Positions 39,606 through 47,775 of a stretch of 64,000 nt of DNA are shown here, piece by piece; positions within the stretch are counted from its first letter, which is position 1; every line of letters starts with the position of its first letter. Where the stretch lies: the NCBI RefSeq assembly GCF_020510445.1, contig NZ_JAHBAG010000001.1, positions 3,944,501 to 4,008,500 of the forward strand. Direction: 5' to 3'. Position numbers and translations under genes: made by a program. The notes beneath the pieces were generated by a model, which worked only from the letters and a program-made list of their open reading frames with translations, had not been told where the DNA came from and did not search any database. Source of the stretch: Hydrogenophaga taeniospiralis. Lineage in GTDB: Bacteria; Pseudomonadota; Gammaproteobacteria; Burkholderiales; Burkholderiaceae_C.

Positions 39606-40382
39606 TCAGCCGAGCGCGCGGCACAGGGCCAGCAGCTCGGTCACGGTGATGTGGGGCGCCAGCGGCGCGTGCGCCCAGGCGTGGCCCTCGCGGTTCACCC
39701 AGGCGAGCTGCATGCCGGCCTGGAGCGCACCCACGCCGTCGAGGTGCGCATCGTCCCCGATGTGCAGCACTTGCTCGGCCTCCACGCCGGCGGCCTGCGC
39801 GGCGGCGTGGAAGATGCGGGCGTCGGGCTTGGCCGCGCCGAAGCCGTGCGCGTTGAGCGAGGCCCGGAAATGCGCGCCGATGCCCACGCGGTGCACGTCG
39901 GCGTTGCCGTTGGACACCGCCACCACCGGGTAGCGGCTGCTCAGCCACTCCAGAGCGGGCAGCGCGTCGTCGAACAGCTCCACGCGGTGCCGCTCGGCAA
40001 AGAACACCTCGAACGCCGGCTCGGCCAGCGCCGGGTCGTCGCCCGCGCGCTGCAGCACCAGGCGGATCGACTCGCGGCGCAGCCCGCTCATGTCGTGTAC
40101 CAGATCGGGCCGGGTGGTGCTCATCTGGTTGCGCAGTTCGCGCAGCGTGCCCGGCGCGGCGCACAGCGCGGCGGTGGCCGGCGCGTGCTCGTTCAGCCAG
40201 GCCTGCAGCACGTCTTCGGCGCGGGCGATGGCGGGCCAGATCGGCCAGAGCGTGTCGTCCAGATCGAGCGTGATGGCGCGCACGCGGCTGGTGTCGAGGC
40301 CGAGGTCTGGCACGATGGCAGGCGCGTCCGCTGGGGCGCGGCTCTCGGTGGTTTGCGAGGGCGTGGGGGTGGCGGCGTTCAT
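39606..40382 (-). CDS. HAD-superfamily hydrolase
   Basis: A 258-residue haloacid-dehalogenase phosphatase. Motif I is ITLDLDDTLWP with both nucleophile and general-acid Asp; motif II VAVSNGNADV; motif III Lys in FGAAKPDARIF; motif IV HIGDDAHLDGVGA. The cap is type C1-like (helical, about residues 50-120). Substrate unknown. Start ATG at 40382 is only 19 bp from the hemH ATG on the other strand; no Shine-Dalgarno is visible. An upstream frame extension would run into hemH and is unlikely. Confidence 0.85.
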   Translation of the reverse strand: MNAATPTPSQTTESRAPADAPAIVPDLGLDTSRVRAITLDLDDTLWPIWPAIARAEDVLQAWLNEHAPATAALCAAPGTLRELRNQMSTTRPDLVHDMSGLRRESIRLVLQRAGDDPALAEPAFEVFFAERHRVELFDDALPALEWLSSRYPVVAVSNGNADVHRVGIGAHFRASLNAHGFGAAKPDARIFHAAAQAAGVEAEQVLHIGDDAHLDGVGALQAGMQLAWVNREGHAWAHAPLAPHITVTELLALCRALG

Positions 40383-40401
40383 GTGTGCGGGAGAATAGCG
40401 C

Positions 40402-41493
40402 ATGCCTTTCCAACAAGAACCCCCGATCCCGCATGGCCAGGCGGCGCGCACGGCCATCGTGCTGTGCAATCTGGGCACCCCCGACGAAGCCACCGCCCCC
40501 GCCCTGCGCCGCTACCTCGCGGAGTTCCTGGGCGACCACCGCGTGGTGGAGATCCCCAAGCCGATCTGGTGGCTGATCCTGCACGGCATCATCCTGCGCA
40601 CCCGGCCGGCCAAATCGGCCGCGAAGTACGCCAGCGTCTGGATGCCCGAGGGCTCACCGCTCAAGGTGTGGACCGAAAGGCAGGCCACGCTGCTGCGCGG
40701 CTACCTGGGCGAGCGCGGCCACCAGGTCACGGTGCGCTACGCCATGCGCTACGGCAACCCGTCCATCCCCGCCGTGCTCGACGAACTCAAGGCCCAGGGC
40801 ACCACCCGCGTGCTGATCGTGCCGGCCTACCCGCAGTACAGCGGCACCACCACCGCCAGCGTGTTCGACGCGGTGGCGCACTGGGGCCTGAAAGTGCGCC
40901 ACCTGCCCGAGCTGCGTTTCATCAACCGCTACCACGACGACGCCGGCTACATCGAAGCCCTGGCCAAAAAGGTCCGCGCGCACTGGATGCACCACGGCCA
41001 AGCCGATCAACTGGTGATGAGCTTTCACGGCGTGCCCGAGCGCACCCTGCAGCTGGGCGACCCCTACCACTGCGAGTGCCAGAAGACGGCGCGCCTGCTG
41101 GCCGAGCGCCTGGGGCTGGCGAAAGACCGCTACAAGCTCACGTTCCAGTCGCGCTTTGGCAAGGCCAAATGGCTGGAGCCCTACACCGAACCCACGCTGA
41201 TCGCACTCGCGCAGCAGGGCGTGAAGAGCGTGGACGTGGTCTGCCCCGGCTTCACCAGCGACTGCCTGGAAACGCTGGAAGAGATCAACATGGAAGCCCG
41301 CGAAGCCTTCCTGCGCGCGGGGGGCGAGGCGTTCAACTACATCGATTGCCTCAACGACAGCCCGGACTGGATGCGCGCCCTGACCGCGCTCACCGAGCGC
41401 CACCTGCAGGGCTGGCCCACGAAACAGGCCGACGACCCGATGGCACTGGCGGCCAGCCGGGAGCGGGCGCTGGCGCTGGGCGCGAAGAATTGA
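40402..41493 (+). CDS. hemH: Ferrochelatase (HemH)
   Basis: Inserts Fe2+ into protoporphyrin IX, the last step of haem synthesis. The 363-residue protein has ILCNLGTPDEA-like VLCNLGTPDEAT near the start, the catalytic His in MSFHGVPER, and the conserved C-terminal CPGFTSDCLETLEEI with Glu. ATG at 40402 (MPFQQEPPIPHGQAAR). It is divergent from the HAD gene with 19 bp between the ATGs. Downstream lies an A+T-richer foreign segment, so hemH is the edge of the conserved chromosome here. Confidence 0.96.
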   Translation: MPFQQEPPIPHGQAARTAIVLCNLGTPDEATAPALRRYLAEFLGDHRVVEIPKPIWWLILHGIILRTRPAKSAAKYASVWMPEGSPLKVWTERQATLLRGYLGERGHQVTVRYAMRYGNPSIPAVLDELKAQGTTRVLIVPAYPQYSGTTTASVFDAVAHWGLKVRHLPELRFINRYHDDAGYIEALAKKVRAHWMHHGQADQLVMSFHGVPERTLQLGDPYHCECQKTARLLAERLGLAKDRYKLTFQSRFGKAKWLEPYTEPTLIALAQQGVKSVDVVCPGFTSDCLETLEEINMEAREAFLRAGGEAFNYIDCLNDSPDWMRALTALTERHLQGWPTKQADDPMALAASRERALALGAKN

Positions 41494-41760
41494 GGAGTCT
41501 GGAATTGCTTTCGCCGGGTTTGTCGAATCTGTTATACCTGCGCCTGCCCATATCGGTCCTGGCCAGTCAATTGATTTCAAACAGGTTTTCTGGATTCCAT
41601 GAGATTTTGTTTAACGGCAGTGATTGTGGGTATCCGGCGTTTTGCCGTTTAAATCAAAATTAGGCATCTGAAATTTGGTTTGTGTGCCAGCTTGTAGAAA
41701 ATGCAAGATCAGCCATACAAGCTCTCATCGGCATCAGCCGCATCGGAAGGTCGAAATTCA
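41494..41760. other. A+T-rich gap after hemH with degenerate attC-like ends
   Basis: This 267-bp stretch is visibly richer in A and T than the flanking genes and holds no gene I can support. It contains GTTTAAC (41609-41615), an inverted AACGGCA/TGCCGTT pair (41613-41619 and 41643-41649), and ATTAGGC (41659-41665), which resembles the attC core GTTAGGC with one change and continues ATCT as typical sites do. It may be a decayed attC/attI, but other readings are possible. Confidence 0.35.
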
Positions 41761-42081
41761 ATGTTCTCCCGCATCGGAACCTTTGACGTAAATCCATTGA
41801 AGCTCACTGAACTGGTTGCGCACTTTCACGATCAGGTAGTTCCAGCCTTCTCAGAACACGTAGGTTTTCTTGGCTATCAAGCCTACGTAGATCACGAGCG
41901 TGGAAGATTCGTAGGTGTTTCTCTATGGAGTACACGCGCCGAATTGGAAGCAAGCGCAGGCACAGCGAAGCAGGCGCTGGAAGTAGCCTTCAAGATCGGA
42001 GCCACGCCAGTGGGTGAACCACAGATTCTTCAAATGGCATTTAATGCAAAGCCGAGAGAACGAGGCACACCAGATGCCTAA
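41761..42081 (+). CDS. Small antibiotic-biosynthesis-monooxygenase-like protein (cassette gene)
   Basis: A 106-residue protein whose pattern (FSRIGTFDVNPLKLTELV, HVGFLGYQAYVDHERGRFVGVSLWSTRAELEAS) looks like the dimeric alpha+beta-barrel ABM fold; function unknown. I use the ATG at 41761, after GGAAGG; an in-frame ATG at 41701 would add 20 residues. The TAA stop lies inside the GCCTAAC core of an attC site, the standard arrangement in integron gene cassettes. Base composition differs from the neighbours, so lateral acquisition is likely. Confidence 0.65.
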   Translation: MFSRIGTFDVNPLKLTELVAHFHDQVVPAFSEHVGFLGYQAYVDHERGRFVGVSLWSTRAELEASAGTAKQALEVAFKIGATPVGEPQILQMAFNAKPRERGTPDA

Positions 42082-42147
42082 CCCTTCCATCGAGAGGGAC
42101 GTCCAAGGGCTATCGCCCTCGGCCGCCCCTCATGTCAAACGTTGGGA
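42076..42147 (+). other. attC recombination site (integron cassette type)
   Basis: R'' core GCCTAAC (42076-42082) and R' core GTTGGGA (42141-42147) bound 72 bp that can fold into the attC hairpin: GAGAGGG...CCCCTC outer arms, GGGC/GCCC inner arms and a TATC tip. The region CCTTCCATCGAGAGGGACGT and the CATGTCAAACGTT end closely resemble attC sites of Xanthomonas/Pseudomonas-type cassettes as I know them. The last R' base is A instead of the expected pyrimidine. No intI gene is in the window. Confidence 0.8.
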
Positions 42148-42167
42148 GTCATAGAAAGGATTGCGCG

Positions 42168-43037
42168 ATGCGGTTGTCTAAGTCCCTCTGTGCCGTAGTT
42201 GGTGAGGTGCTCGCGAGCACTGGGTCGCACGCCACGCTTGACGAACTCTTTATCTCGGCAGGCGCACCGGGGGAGCCGCCAGGACTGTCACACGGGTCGA
42301 AATGGAAAACATGGTTATTTAGATGCGGCCAAGACCCCAACGTAGATAGCATTGCTGTGCTTGGGAAGCTGCTGGAAGAATTTATGGATTTGCCGCCCGC
42401 AGATCCGGAAAACTTGGCAGAGTGGCGCACAAAGCGTGCAAGAGTTGAGGCAGTCCTTGAAGAAAACGGGCTTCGATACTTTCGCTTTGGAAGAGTCCTC
42501 CCACAAGGCGAGCAGCCGGAAGAAGAACCAAGACCCGAGCGAGCAGCGTCTATATCGCAGCCAAGTAAGCCTGCGAATGTAGAGGAGTTGCTTGAGGTTG
42601 TCGTCCGCGGCTTGCTTAGGGCAATGCACCCACTAACGCATCGCCGCAAAGGTTCCCAATCCCTGTACTTCGCGAATGAATACGACGTGCAAGACCTCTT
42701 GCATGCTCTCCTTCGTCCTTGGATAAACGACATTAGACCAGAAGAATTCACCCCAAGTTATGCCGGGTCGAGCACGCGGATGGACTTTCTCTTGCCAGCG
42801 CATAAGTTGGTAATCGAAACCAAGATCGTTCGCGACCGAGCTCACGCAAAACGAATCGGTGATGAGTTGATTATCGACATTGAACACTACCGAAGACACC
42901 CAAACTGCAAGACGCTCTGGTGCGTCGTCTACGACCCAGACAATCTAATTACGAATTCACCGGGCCTGAAGAACGATCTGGATGGTCAGCGAAAGTCAAA
43001 AGACGGCGAGGTTCTGGTGAAGACTTTCATTCTCTAG
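42168..43037 (+). CDS. PD-(D/E)XK nuclease-domain protein, probable defence gene
   Basis: A 289-residue two-part protein. Residues 1-95 form a helical domain (SLCAVVGEVLASTGSHATLDELF, WLFRCGQDPNVDSIAVLGKLLEEF in parts) that recalls AbiJ-type N-terminal domains. After a Pro/Glu-rich linker (about 110-135), residues 140-289 resemble the DpnII/MboI-type restriction nuclease fold: Glu171, Asp206 in RMDFLL, and Glu217-x-Lys219 in VIETKI. ATG at 42168 follows AAGGA by 7 bp and lies 20 bp after the attC core. TTA leucine codons and low G+C are unlike the neighbours. An abortive-infection or restriction role is inference. Confidence 0.65.
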   Translation: MRLSKSLCAVVGEVLASTGSHATLDELFISAGAPGEPPGLSHGSKWKTWLFRCGQDPNVDSIAVLGKLLEEFMDLPPADPENLAEWRTKRARVEAVLEENGLRYFRFGRVLPQGEQPEEEPRPERAASISQPSKPANVEELLEVVVRGLLRAMHPLTHRRKGSQSLYFANEYDVQDLLHALLRPWINDIRPEEFTPSYAGSSTRMDFLLPAHKLVIETKIVRDRAHAKRIGDELIIDIEHYRRHPNCKTLWCVVYDPDNLITNSPGLKNDLDGQRKSKDGEVLVKTFIL

Positions 43038-43207
43038 CTGTCGCAGCCCGGATGATCGTAGGGGCGTTTGACAAACAAATCAGACCTTTTAGCGTACCAG
43101 TCCTTCATGGCCTGCAAAGGCGTTCTGGATTTCAGCTCCAACTACGATTCAGCTGCAGCGACCAAGAATTCGGTACTGTGAACTCTCGCAGTGGCCTCGC
43201 CTGGCCA

Positions 43208-44077
43208 TCACTGCCCCGCCAAAAACCGGCTGACCAGATCCAGCTGCTCTGGCACATTGAGCGCCGGCGCGTGGCCGCAGCCCGCGATCGTCACCACCAG
43301 CGCACGCGGCCCGCGGTCGCGCATGGCTTCGGCGGTGTCGGCCAGCAGCAGATCGGATTCCGCGCCGCGCAGGCACAGCACCGGTATGTCGATGCGGTCG
43401 TAGGCGTCCCACAGCTCGTAGTCGGCGGGGTGGTGGGTGAACTGCATCACCATGGCCGGGTCGTAATGCGGCGTCACGCGGCCGTTGGGCAGGCGGCGGG
43501 TGGAGCTTTCGGTGAGCAGCTTCCACTGCGCGTCGCTGAGAAAACCGTAGGGTTTGTAGATGGTGCGGAAGTACTGCTCCAGCTCGCCCACGGTGGCAAA
43601 CGAGGCCGGGTTGCCCGCGTAGCTGCGGATGCGTTCGACCGCCGCGTCGGCCAGCTTGGGGCCGATGTCGTTGAGCACCAGGCGCTGGACGCGGCCCTGC
43701 AGCGGGCCGGCCGCGCAGACCATGCCGATGGCGCCGCCCATGGAGGTGCCGACCCAGTGAAAGGCTTCCAGCCCGAGCTGGTCCACCAGCGCCGTGGCAA
43801 TGCGGGCGTAGAAGTCCAGGCTGTACTCGGCCTCCGGGTTCGGGCTCCACTCGGACAGGCCGCGGCCGATGGTGTCGGGGCAGATCACGCGATGCCCCAG
43901 GCCGCTCAGGTGGGCGGCCAGCGGGTCCATGTCGCGCCCGGTGCGCGCCAGGCCGTGCCAGGCGACCACGGGCGTGCTTTCGGGCACGCCGGGCGCGGGG
44001 GCCCAGTCCATGAAATGGATCTCGCGGCCTTCACACGGGAGGTAGCGCGACTGGGGAATCACAGCGGCGGAGTTCAT
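43208..44077 (-). CDS. Alpha/beta-fold hydrolase
   Basis: A 289-residue alpha/beta hydrolase. The nucleophile elbow is GTSMGGAIGMV (Ser near residue 115), the oxyanion region is VVAWHGLARTGRDMD, and the catalytic His is in GCGHAPALNV near the end; the acid Asp is likely in LRGAESDLL. No signal peptide, so cytoplasmic. The ATG at 44077 overlaps the livM stop as ATGA and is strongly supported by coupling; an extended upstream frame inside livM is rejected. In context it could cleave short esters such as 3-hydroxybutyrate oligomers after import, but this is inference. Confidence 0.85.
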   Translation of the reverse strand: MNSAAVIPQSRYLPCEGREIHFMDWAPAPGVPESTPVVAWHGLARTGRDMDPLAAHLSGLGHRVICPDTIGRGLSEWSPNPEAEYSLDFYARIATALVDQLGLEAFHWVGTSMGGAIGMVCAAGPLQGRVQRLVLNDIGPKLADAAVERIRSYAGNPASFATVGELEQYFRTIYKPYGFLSDAQWKLLTESSTRRLPNGRVTPHYDPAMVMQFTHHPADYELWDAYDRIDIPVLCLRGAESDLLLADTAEAMRDRGPRALVVTIAGCGHAPALNVPEQLDLVSRFLAGQ

Positions 44078-45174
44078 TTCATGCCTTTCAATCGGGCGAG
44101 AACGGCGCGCTCCCTGAGCTTGCCCACAATGCCTGTCGGAAAGTAATAGACAGACAGCACGAACAGCACGCCCATCCAGAGCAGCCAGCGGTCGGGCGTG
44201 AGCAGGGCCGGCAGCAGTGGAATGCCCGTGGTGGCCTCGCCGGCCAGGCGCAGCAGGTCCTGCAGGTAGCTCTGCGCCAGCACGAAGAGCACGCTGCCGA
44301 TCAACGCGCCGTAGAGCGTTCCCATGCCGCCGATGACGACGATGAGCAGGATGTCCAACATGATCTCGAACGAGAGCGAGGTGTCGGGCCCGTTGTAGCG
44401 CAGCCAGAGCGCGAGCAGGCAACCCGCCAGCGTGGCGAAGGCGGCCGAGAGCACGTTGGACAGCGTGCGGTAGACCACGGTGCGGTAGCCCAGCGCCTCG
44501 GCCCGGAAGTCGTTCTCGCGGATCGCCTGCAGCACCCGCCCGAAGGGCGAGTTCACGATGCGCAGGATGGTGAGGAAGATCGCCGTGACGGCCGCGAAGA
44601 TCAGGTAGTAGGTGATCAGCTTGCCGTTCAGATCGACCTCGCCCAGCGGCGTCACCAGCGGCTCTTCGGTCAGCGTGAAACCGGGCGACAACAGCTCGGG
44701 CACACTGAAGCTCAGGCCGTCTTCACCCCCAGTGAAATCCGACAGCTGCGAGGCCAGCGTGAGAAAGGCCGAGGCCACCGCGAGCGTGATCATGGCGAAG
44801 AAGATCGCGCGCACCCGCAACGAGAACAGCCCGATCATGAGCGACAGCACCAGCGACACCAGCAGCGCGCAGATCACCCCCAGCGCGATCGCACCCCACG
44901 ACGGTTCTTCGACCGCGTTGAGCGCGATCGCCACGCCGTAGGCCCCGATGCCGAAGAACATGGTGTGGGCAAAGCTCACGATGCCGGTGTAGCCCAGCAG
45001 CAGGTCGAAACTGGCCACCAGGGCCACGAACACCAGCACCTTGGCCGCCACGTTGAGCGCCTTCACGCCCGGGAACAGGAAAGGCGCGAACGCCAGGCCG
45101 AGGAACAGGATGACCAGCAGCGCGGCGAGCCAGCGGCTGCGCGGGAGGTCGTTGGAGAGGATTCGGTGAAGCAT
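44074..45174 (-). CDS. livM: Liv-type ABC transporter permease (LivM)
   Basis: Second membrane subunit of a hydrophobic-amino-acid-uptake (HAAT) ABC importer, 366 residues and about ten hydrophobic helices. The conserved stretch LLGYTGIVSFAHTMFFGIGAYG and the EAA-like REN-DFRAEALGYR with VIGGMGTLYGALIG are LivM features. ATG at 45174 has AGGAGG upstream; 13-codon upstream extension rejected. It follows livH by 13 bp and overlaps the hydrolase by 4 bp. Gene symbols here denote the family; the substrate need not be an amino acid. Confidence 0.9.
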   Translation of the reverse strand: MLHRILSNDLPRSRWLAALLVILFLGLAFAPFLFPGVKALNVAAKVLVFVALVASFDLLLGYTGIVSFAHTMFFGIGAYGVAIALNAVEEPSWGAIALGVICALLVSLVLSLMIGLFSLRVRAIFFAMITLAVASAFLTLASQLSDFTGGEDGLSFSVPELLSPGFTLTEEPLVTPLGEVDLNGKLITYYLIFAAVTAIFLTILRIVNSPFGRVLQAIRENDFRAEALGYRTVVYRTLSNVLSAAFATLAGCLLALWLRYNGPDTSLSFEIMLDILLIVVIGGMGTLYGALIGSVLFVLAQSYLQDLLRLAGEATTGIPLLPALLTPDRWLLWMGVLFVLSVYYFPTGIVGKLRERAVLARLKGMK

Positions 45175-45187
45175 CAAATCCTCCTGC

Positions 45188-46174
45188 TCAACGGTTCGTG
45201 ACCGGGTAAACACCTTGGGGGCGCCACAACAGGATGGCCACCATCAGCGCGATGTTGGAGAACAGCGCCACCTTGGGCACCAGGAAGCCGGTGTAGTTGG
45301 CCATCAGGCCCACCAGCAGCGCGCCGATCAGCGCACCCAGCGTGGAGCCCAGGCCACCGATGATGATGACGATGAAGATCAGCACGTTGACCTGCGCACC
45401 CATCTGCGGAATCACACTTTGCTGGTACAGGCCCCACATCACGCCGCCCAAGCCGGCCAGCGCCGAGCCCGCCACGAACACGCCGACGAACAGGCGCTTG
45501 ATGCGATAGCCCAGCGACTCGACCATCTCGCGGTCCTGCACGCCGGCGCGGATCAGCAGGCCAACCTTGGTGCGATTGAGCGTCCAGACCATGGCGGCGA
45601 ACACGGCGGCCCCCACCAGCACGGCCAGCAAGCGGTATTTCTCCACCGCGGCATCGCCCATGAGCACCGCGCCACGCAGTGCCTCGGGCAGCGGCAGCGG
45701 GATCTGCTCGGGCCCCCAGATCACCTTGATCAGCTCTTCGCCGATGATCATGCCGCCCATGGTGATGAGGATCTGCTTCAGGTGCATGCCGTAGACCGGG
45801 CGGATGATCAGGCGCTCGAACACCAGGCCCAGCGCACCCGCCACGGCCATCGCCACCAGCATCGCGGGCAACAGCGCGAGCAGGTTCAGCCACAGGCTGT
45901 CGGCCGTGGTGTAGCTGCCCATGCTGGCCAGCACCGTGGTGGCCACGAAGGCGCCAAGCGCGATGAACACGCCGTGGCCGAAGTTCAGCACGTCCATCAG
46001 GCCGAACACCAGGGTGAGGCCCGAAGCGATGATGAAGACGATCATGCCCATGGCCAGCCCGGCCACCGTGAGCGTGAGCCAGGTGGAGGGGCTGCCGATG
46101 GCGGGCAAGGCGGCCAGCGCGAGCACCGGCACCAGGGCCATGGGTTTCCAGTCGAGATCTTTGAAAAGGCTCAT
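45188..46174 (-). CDS. livH: Liv-type ABC transporter permease (LivH)
   Basis: First membrane subunit of the HAAT importer: 328 residues, about eight helices, with the LivH hallmarks GLTLVFGLMDVLNFGHG, MHLKQILITMGG, and RAGVQDREMVESLGYRIKRLF near the cytoplasmic loop, plus VIIIGGLGSTLGALIGALL near the end. ATG at 46174 overlaps the livF stop (ATGA). Paired with LivM, LivG, LivF and the periplasmic protein at 49.5-50.7 kb. Confidence 0.92.
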   Translation of the reverse strand: MSLFKDLDWKPMALVPVLALAALPAIGSPSTWLTLTVAGLAMGMIVFIIASGLTLVFGLMDVLNFGHGVFIALGAFVATTVLASMGSYTTADSLWLNLLALLPAMLVAMAVAGALGLVFERLIIRPVYGMHLKQILITMGGMIIGEELIKVIWGPEQIPLPLPEALRGAVLMGDAAVEKYRLLAVLVGAAVFAAMVWTLNRTKVGLLIRAGVQDREMVESLGYRIKRLFVGVFVAGSALAGLGGVMWGLYQQSVIPQMGAQVNVLIFIVIIIGGLGSTLGALIGALLVGLMANYTGFLVPKVALFSNIALMVAILLWRPQGVYPVTNR

Positions 46175-46986
46175 TGATGCGCTCCGAGTGAGAGGCCCAG
46201 CAGACGCGACTGCATCGATTCATCGGCAGCCAGCTCGGCCATGGAGCCGCTGTGCACCACGCGCCCGTCGTCCATCACGGCCACCGTGTCGCCCAGCTGT
46301 CTGGCGAAGTTGAAGTTCTGCTCCACCAGCAGGATCGTGGTCTGCGCCGCCTTGAGCTGGCGGAAGGCTTCGATCATGTTCTGGATGATGGCGGGCGCCA
46401 GGCCCTTGCTGGGCTCGTCGATCAACAGCAGCTTGCGCGGCTCGACGATGGCGCGCGAGACCGCCAGCATCTGCTTCTGCCCGCCGGACAGCTTGCCGGC
46501 CGGGTGGGTCCAGAACTTTTTCATGGCCGGGAACAGGCCGAAGATCCATTCCAGCCGCGTGGTGTCGATGTCGTCCAGCGTGCGCGCGCCGCGCGCGGCC
46601 AGCAGCATGTTTTCGCGCACCGAGAGGTCCGAGAAGATGCCCATGCTCTCGGGCACGTAGGCCACGCCGCTGTGGGCAATGTCGGGCGTGGGCTTCTGCG
46701 TGATGTCCTGGCCGTCGAGCACCACGGTGCCCTGGCTCGCATGCCACAGGCCCATGATGGTGCGCAGCGTCGTGGTCTTGCCCGCGCCGTTGCGGCCCAG
46801 CAGCATGGTCAGCTGCCCGGTGGGCACGGTGAGGTCCACGCCGTGCAGGATGTGGTACGCGCCGATGTGGGTGTGCACCCCTTGAAGGGCAAGAAGCCCC
46901 CCCGCGCCGCCTGCGGCGTCACCCCCCCAGGGGGGCGCCACCTGCGGCCCGGCAAAGCCGGTTCCGCGCTGGCCTTGGTCGTTCAT
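46171..46986 (-). CDS. livF: Liv-type ABC transporter ATP-binding protein (LivF)
   Basis: One of two ATPases of the HAAT importer, 271 residues. Walker A GRNGAGKTTTL (about residue 65), ABC signature LSGGQKQML, Walker B LLLIDEPSKGL and the switch His/Gln LLVEQNF. The first 30 residues (Gly/Pro/Ala-rich, MNDQGQRGTGFAGPQ...) are encoded by a palindromic repeat sequence, not by conserved LivF sequence, which starts at LLALQGVHTHIGAYH. No alternative start lies between the repeat and the conserved part. ATG at 46986 overlaps the livG stop. Confidence 0.93.
   Translation of the reverse strand: MNDQGQRGTGFAGPQVAPPWGGDAAGGAGGLLALQGVHTHIGAYHILHGVDLTVPTGQLTMLLGRNGAGKTTTLRTIMGLWHASQGTVVLDGQDITQKPTPDIAHSGVAYVPESMGIFSDLSVRENMLLAARGARTLDDIDTTRLEWIFGLFPAMKKFWTHPAGKLSGGQKQMLAVSRAIVEPRKLLLIDEPSKGLAPAIIQNMIEAFRQLKAAQTTILLVEQNFNFARQLGDTVAVMDDGRVVHSGSMAELAADESMQSRLLGLSLGAHQ
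46882..46967. repeat. REP-like palindromic element within livF 5' coding
   Basis: A run of nested palindromes: GCCGC-CT-GCGGC, CCCCCC-A-GGGGGG and CCGGC-AAA-GCCGG. Its last 20 bp (46948-46967) occur in exact reverse complement at 49405-49424, in a second element with similar G/C-run palindromes. It encodes the unusual N-terminus of LivF. Confidence 0.6.
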
Positions 46987-47750
46987 GCCAGCTCCTCTTC
47001 GGTTGGGTTGATGCCCAGGTAGGCCTGCTGCACCACCGGAGAGGCGATGACGGTGGCCGGGTCGCCGTCGGCCACCAGCTCGCCGTTGTGCAGCACGATG
47101 ATGCGGTCGGAGAGTTCCCGCACCACGTCCATCTTGTGTTCGACCAGCAGGATGGTCTTGGTCTTGTCGGCCTTGAGCTGGCGGATCAGGTTCAGGATCA
47201 CCGGTACCTCGTCCACGCTCATGCCGGCCGTGGGTTCGTCGAACATGAACACCTGCGGCTCCAGCGCCATGAGGATGCCCACCTCCAGCTTGCGCTGGTC
47301 GCCGTGCGGCAGGCTGGACGCCAGCGCGTCGCCCTTGTCGGCCAGCGCCACGGCGTGCAGCACCTCGTCGGCCCGCACCATCAGGTCCTTGCGGTCGCTC
47401 CAGATGCGCCAGAGGTTCAGGCCCGCGCCCGCCCTCGCCTGCACCGCCAGGCGCACGTTCTCGCGCACCGTGAGGTTGGGAAACAGGTTGGTGAGCTGGA
47501 ACGCGCGGCCCAGACCCGCCTGCGCGCGCGCCGGCGCACCCAGCGCCGAGATGTCCACCCCGTTGAGGTGAACGCTGCCCGCGGAGGCCCGGATCTGGCC
47601 CGAGATGAGGTTGAAGTAGGTCGTCTTGCCCGCGCCGTTGGGGCCGACGATGGCGGTCAGCGTGCCGGGCTGAAAAGCACAGGTCACGCGGTTGACCGCC
47701 ACGTGGCCGCCGAAGCGGACGGTCAGGTCCTGGGTGGATAGCTGGCTCAT
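46983..47750 (-). CDS. livG: Liv-type ABC transporter ATP-binding protein (LivG)
   Basis: Second ATPase of the HAAT importer, 255 residues. Walker A GPNGAGKTTYFNLISG, signature SLPHGDQRKLEVG in the LSGGQ position (as in LivG, less canonical), Walker B VFMFDEPTAGMS, and LLVEHKMDVV. ATG at 47750 with AAGGAG upstream. It begins 25 bp after the PHB depolymerase stop, so the transporter genes probably belong to the same transcription unit. Confidence 0.93.
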   Translation of the reverse strand: MSQLSTQDLTVRFGGHVAVNRVTCAFQPGTLTAIVGPNGAGKTTYFNLISGQIRASAGSVHLNGVDISALGAPARAQAGLGRAFQLTNLFPNLTVRENVRLAVQARAGAGLNLWRIWSDRKDLMVRADEVLHAVALADKGDALASSLPHGDQRKLEVGILMALEPQVFMFDEPTAGMSVDEVPVILNLIRQLKADKTKTILLVEHKMDVVRELSDRIIVLHNGELVADGDPATVIASPVVQQAYLGINPTEEELA

Positions 47751-47775
47751 GATCTCCTTGGGGTGGTCCGTTGCG

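Noticed and set aside
43038..43207. A second attC after the nuclease gene
   Set aside because: I looked for RYYYAAC/GTTRRRY cores and a foldable arm; only single weak words (for example GTTTGAC) occur without a partner.
44078..44422. Extended start of the alpha/beta hydrolase inside livM
   Set aside because: Extra residues are shadow of LivM; the ATG at 44077 overlaps the livM stop and begins the normal fold.
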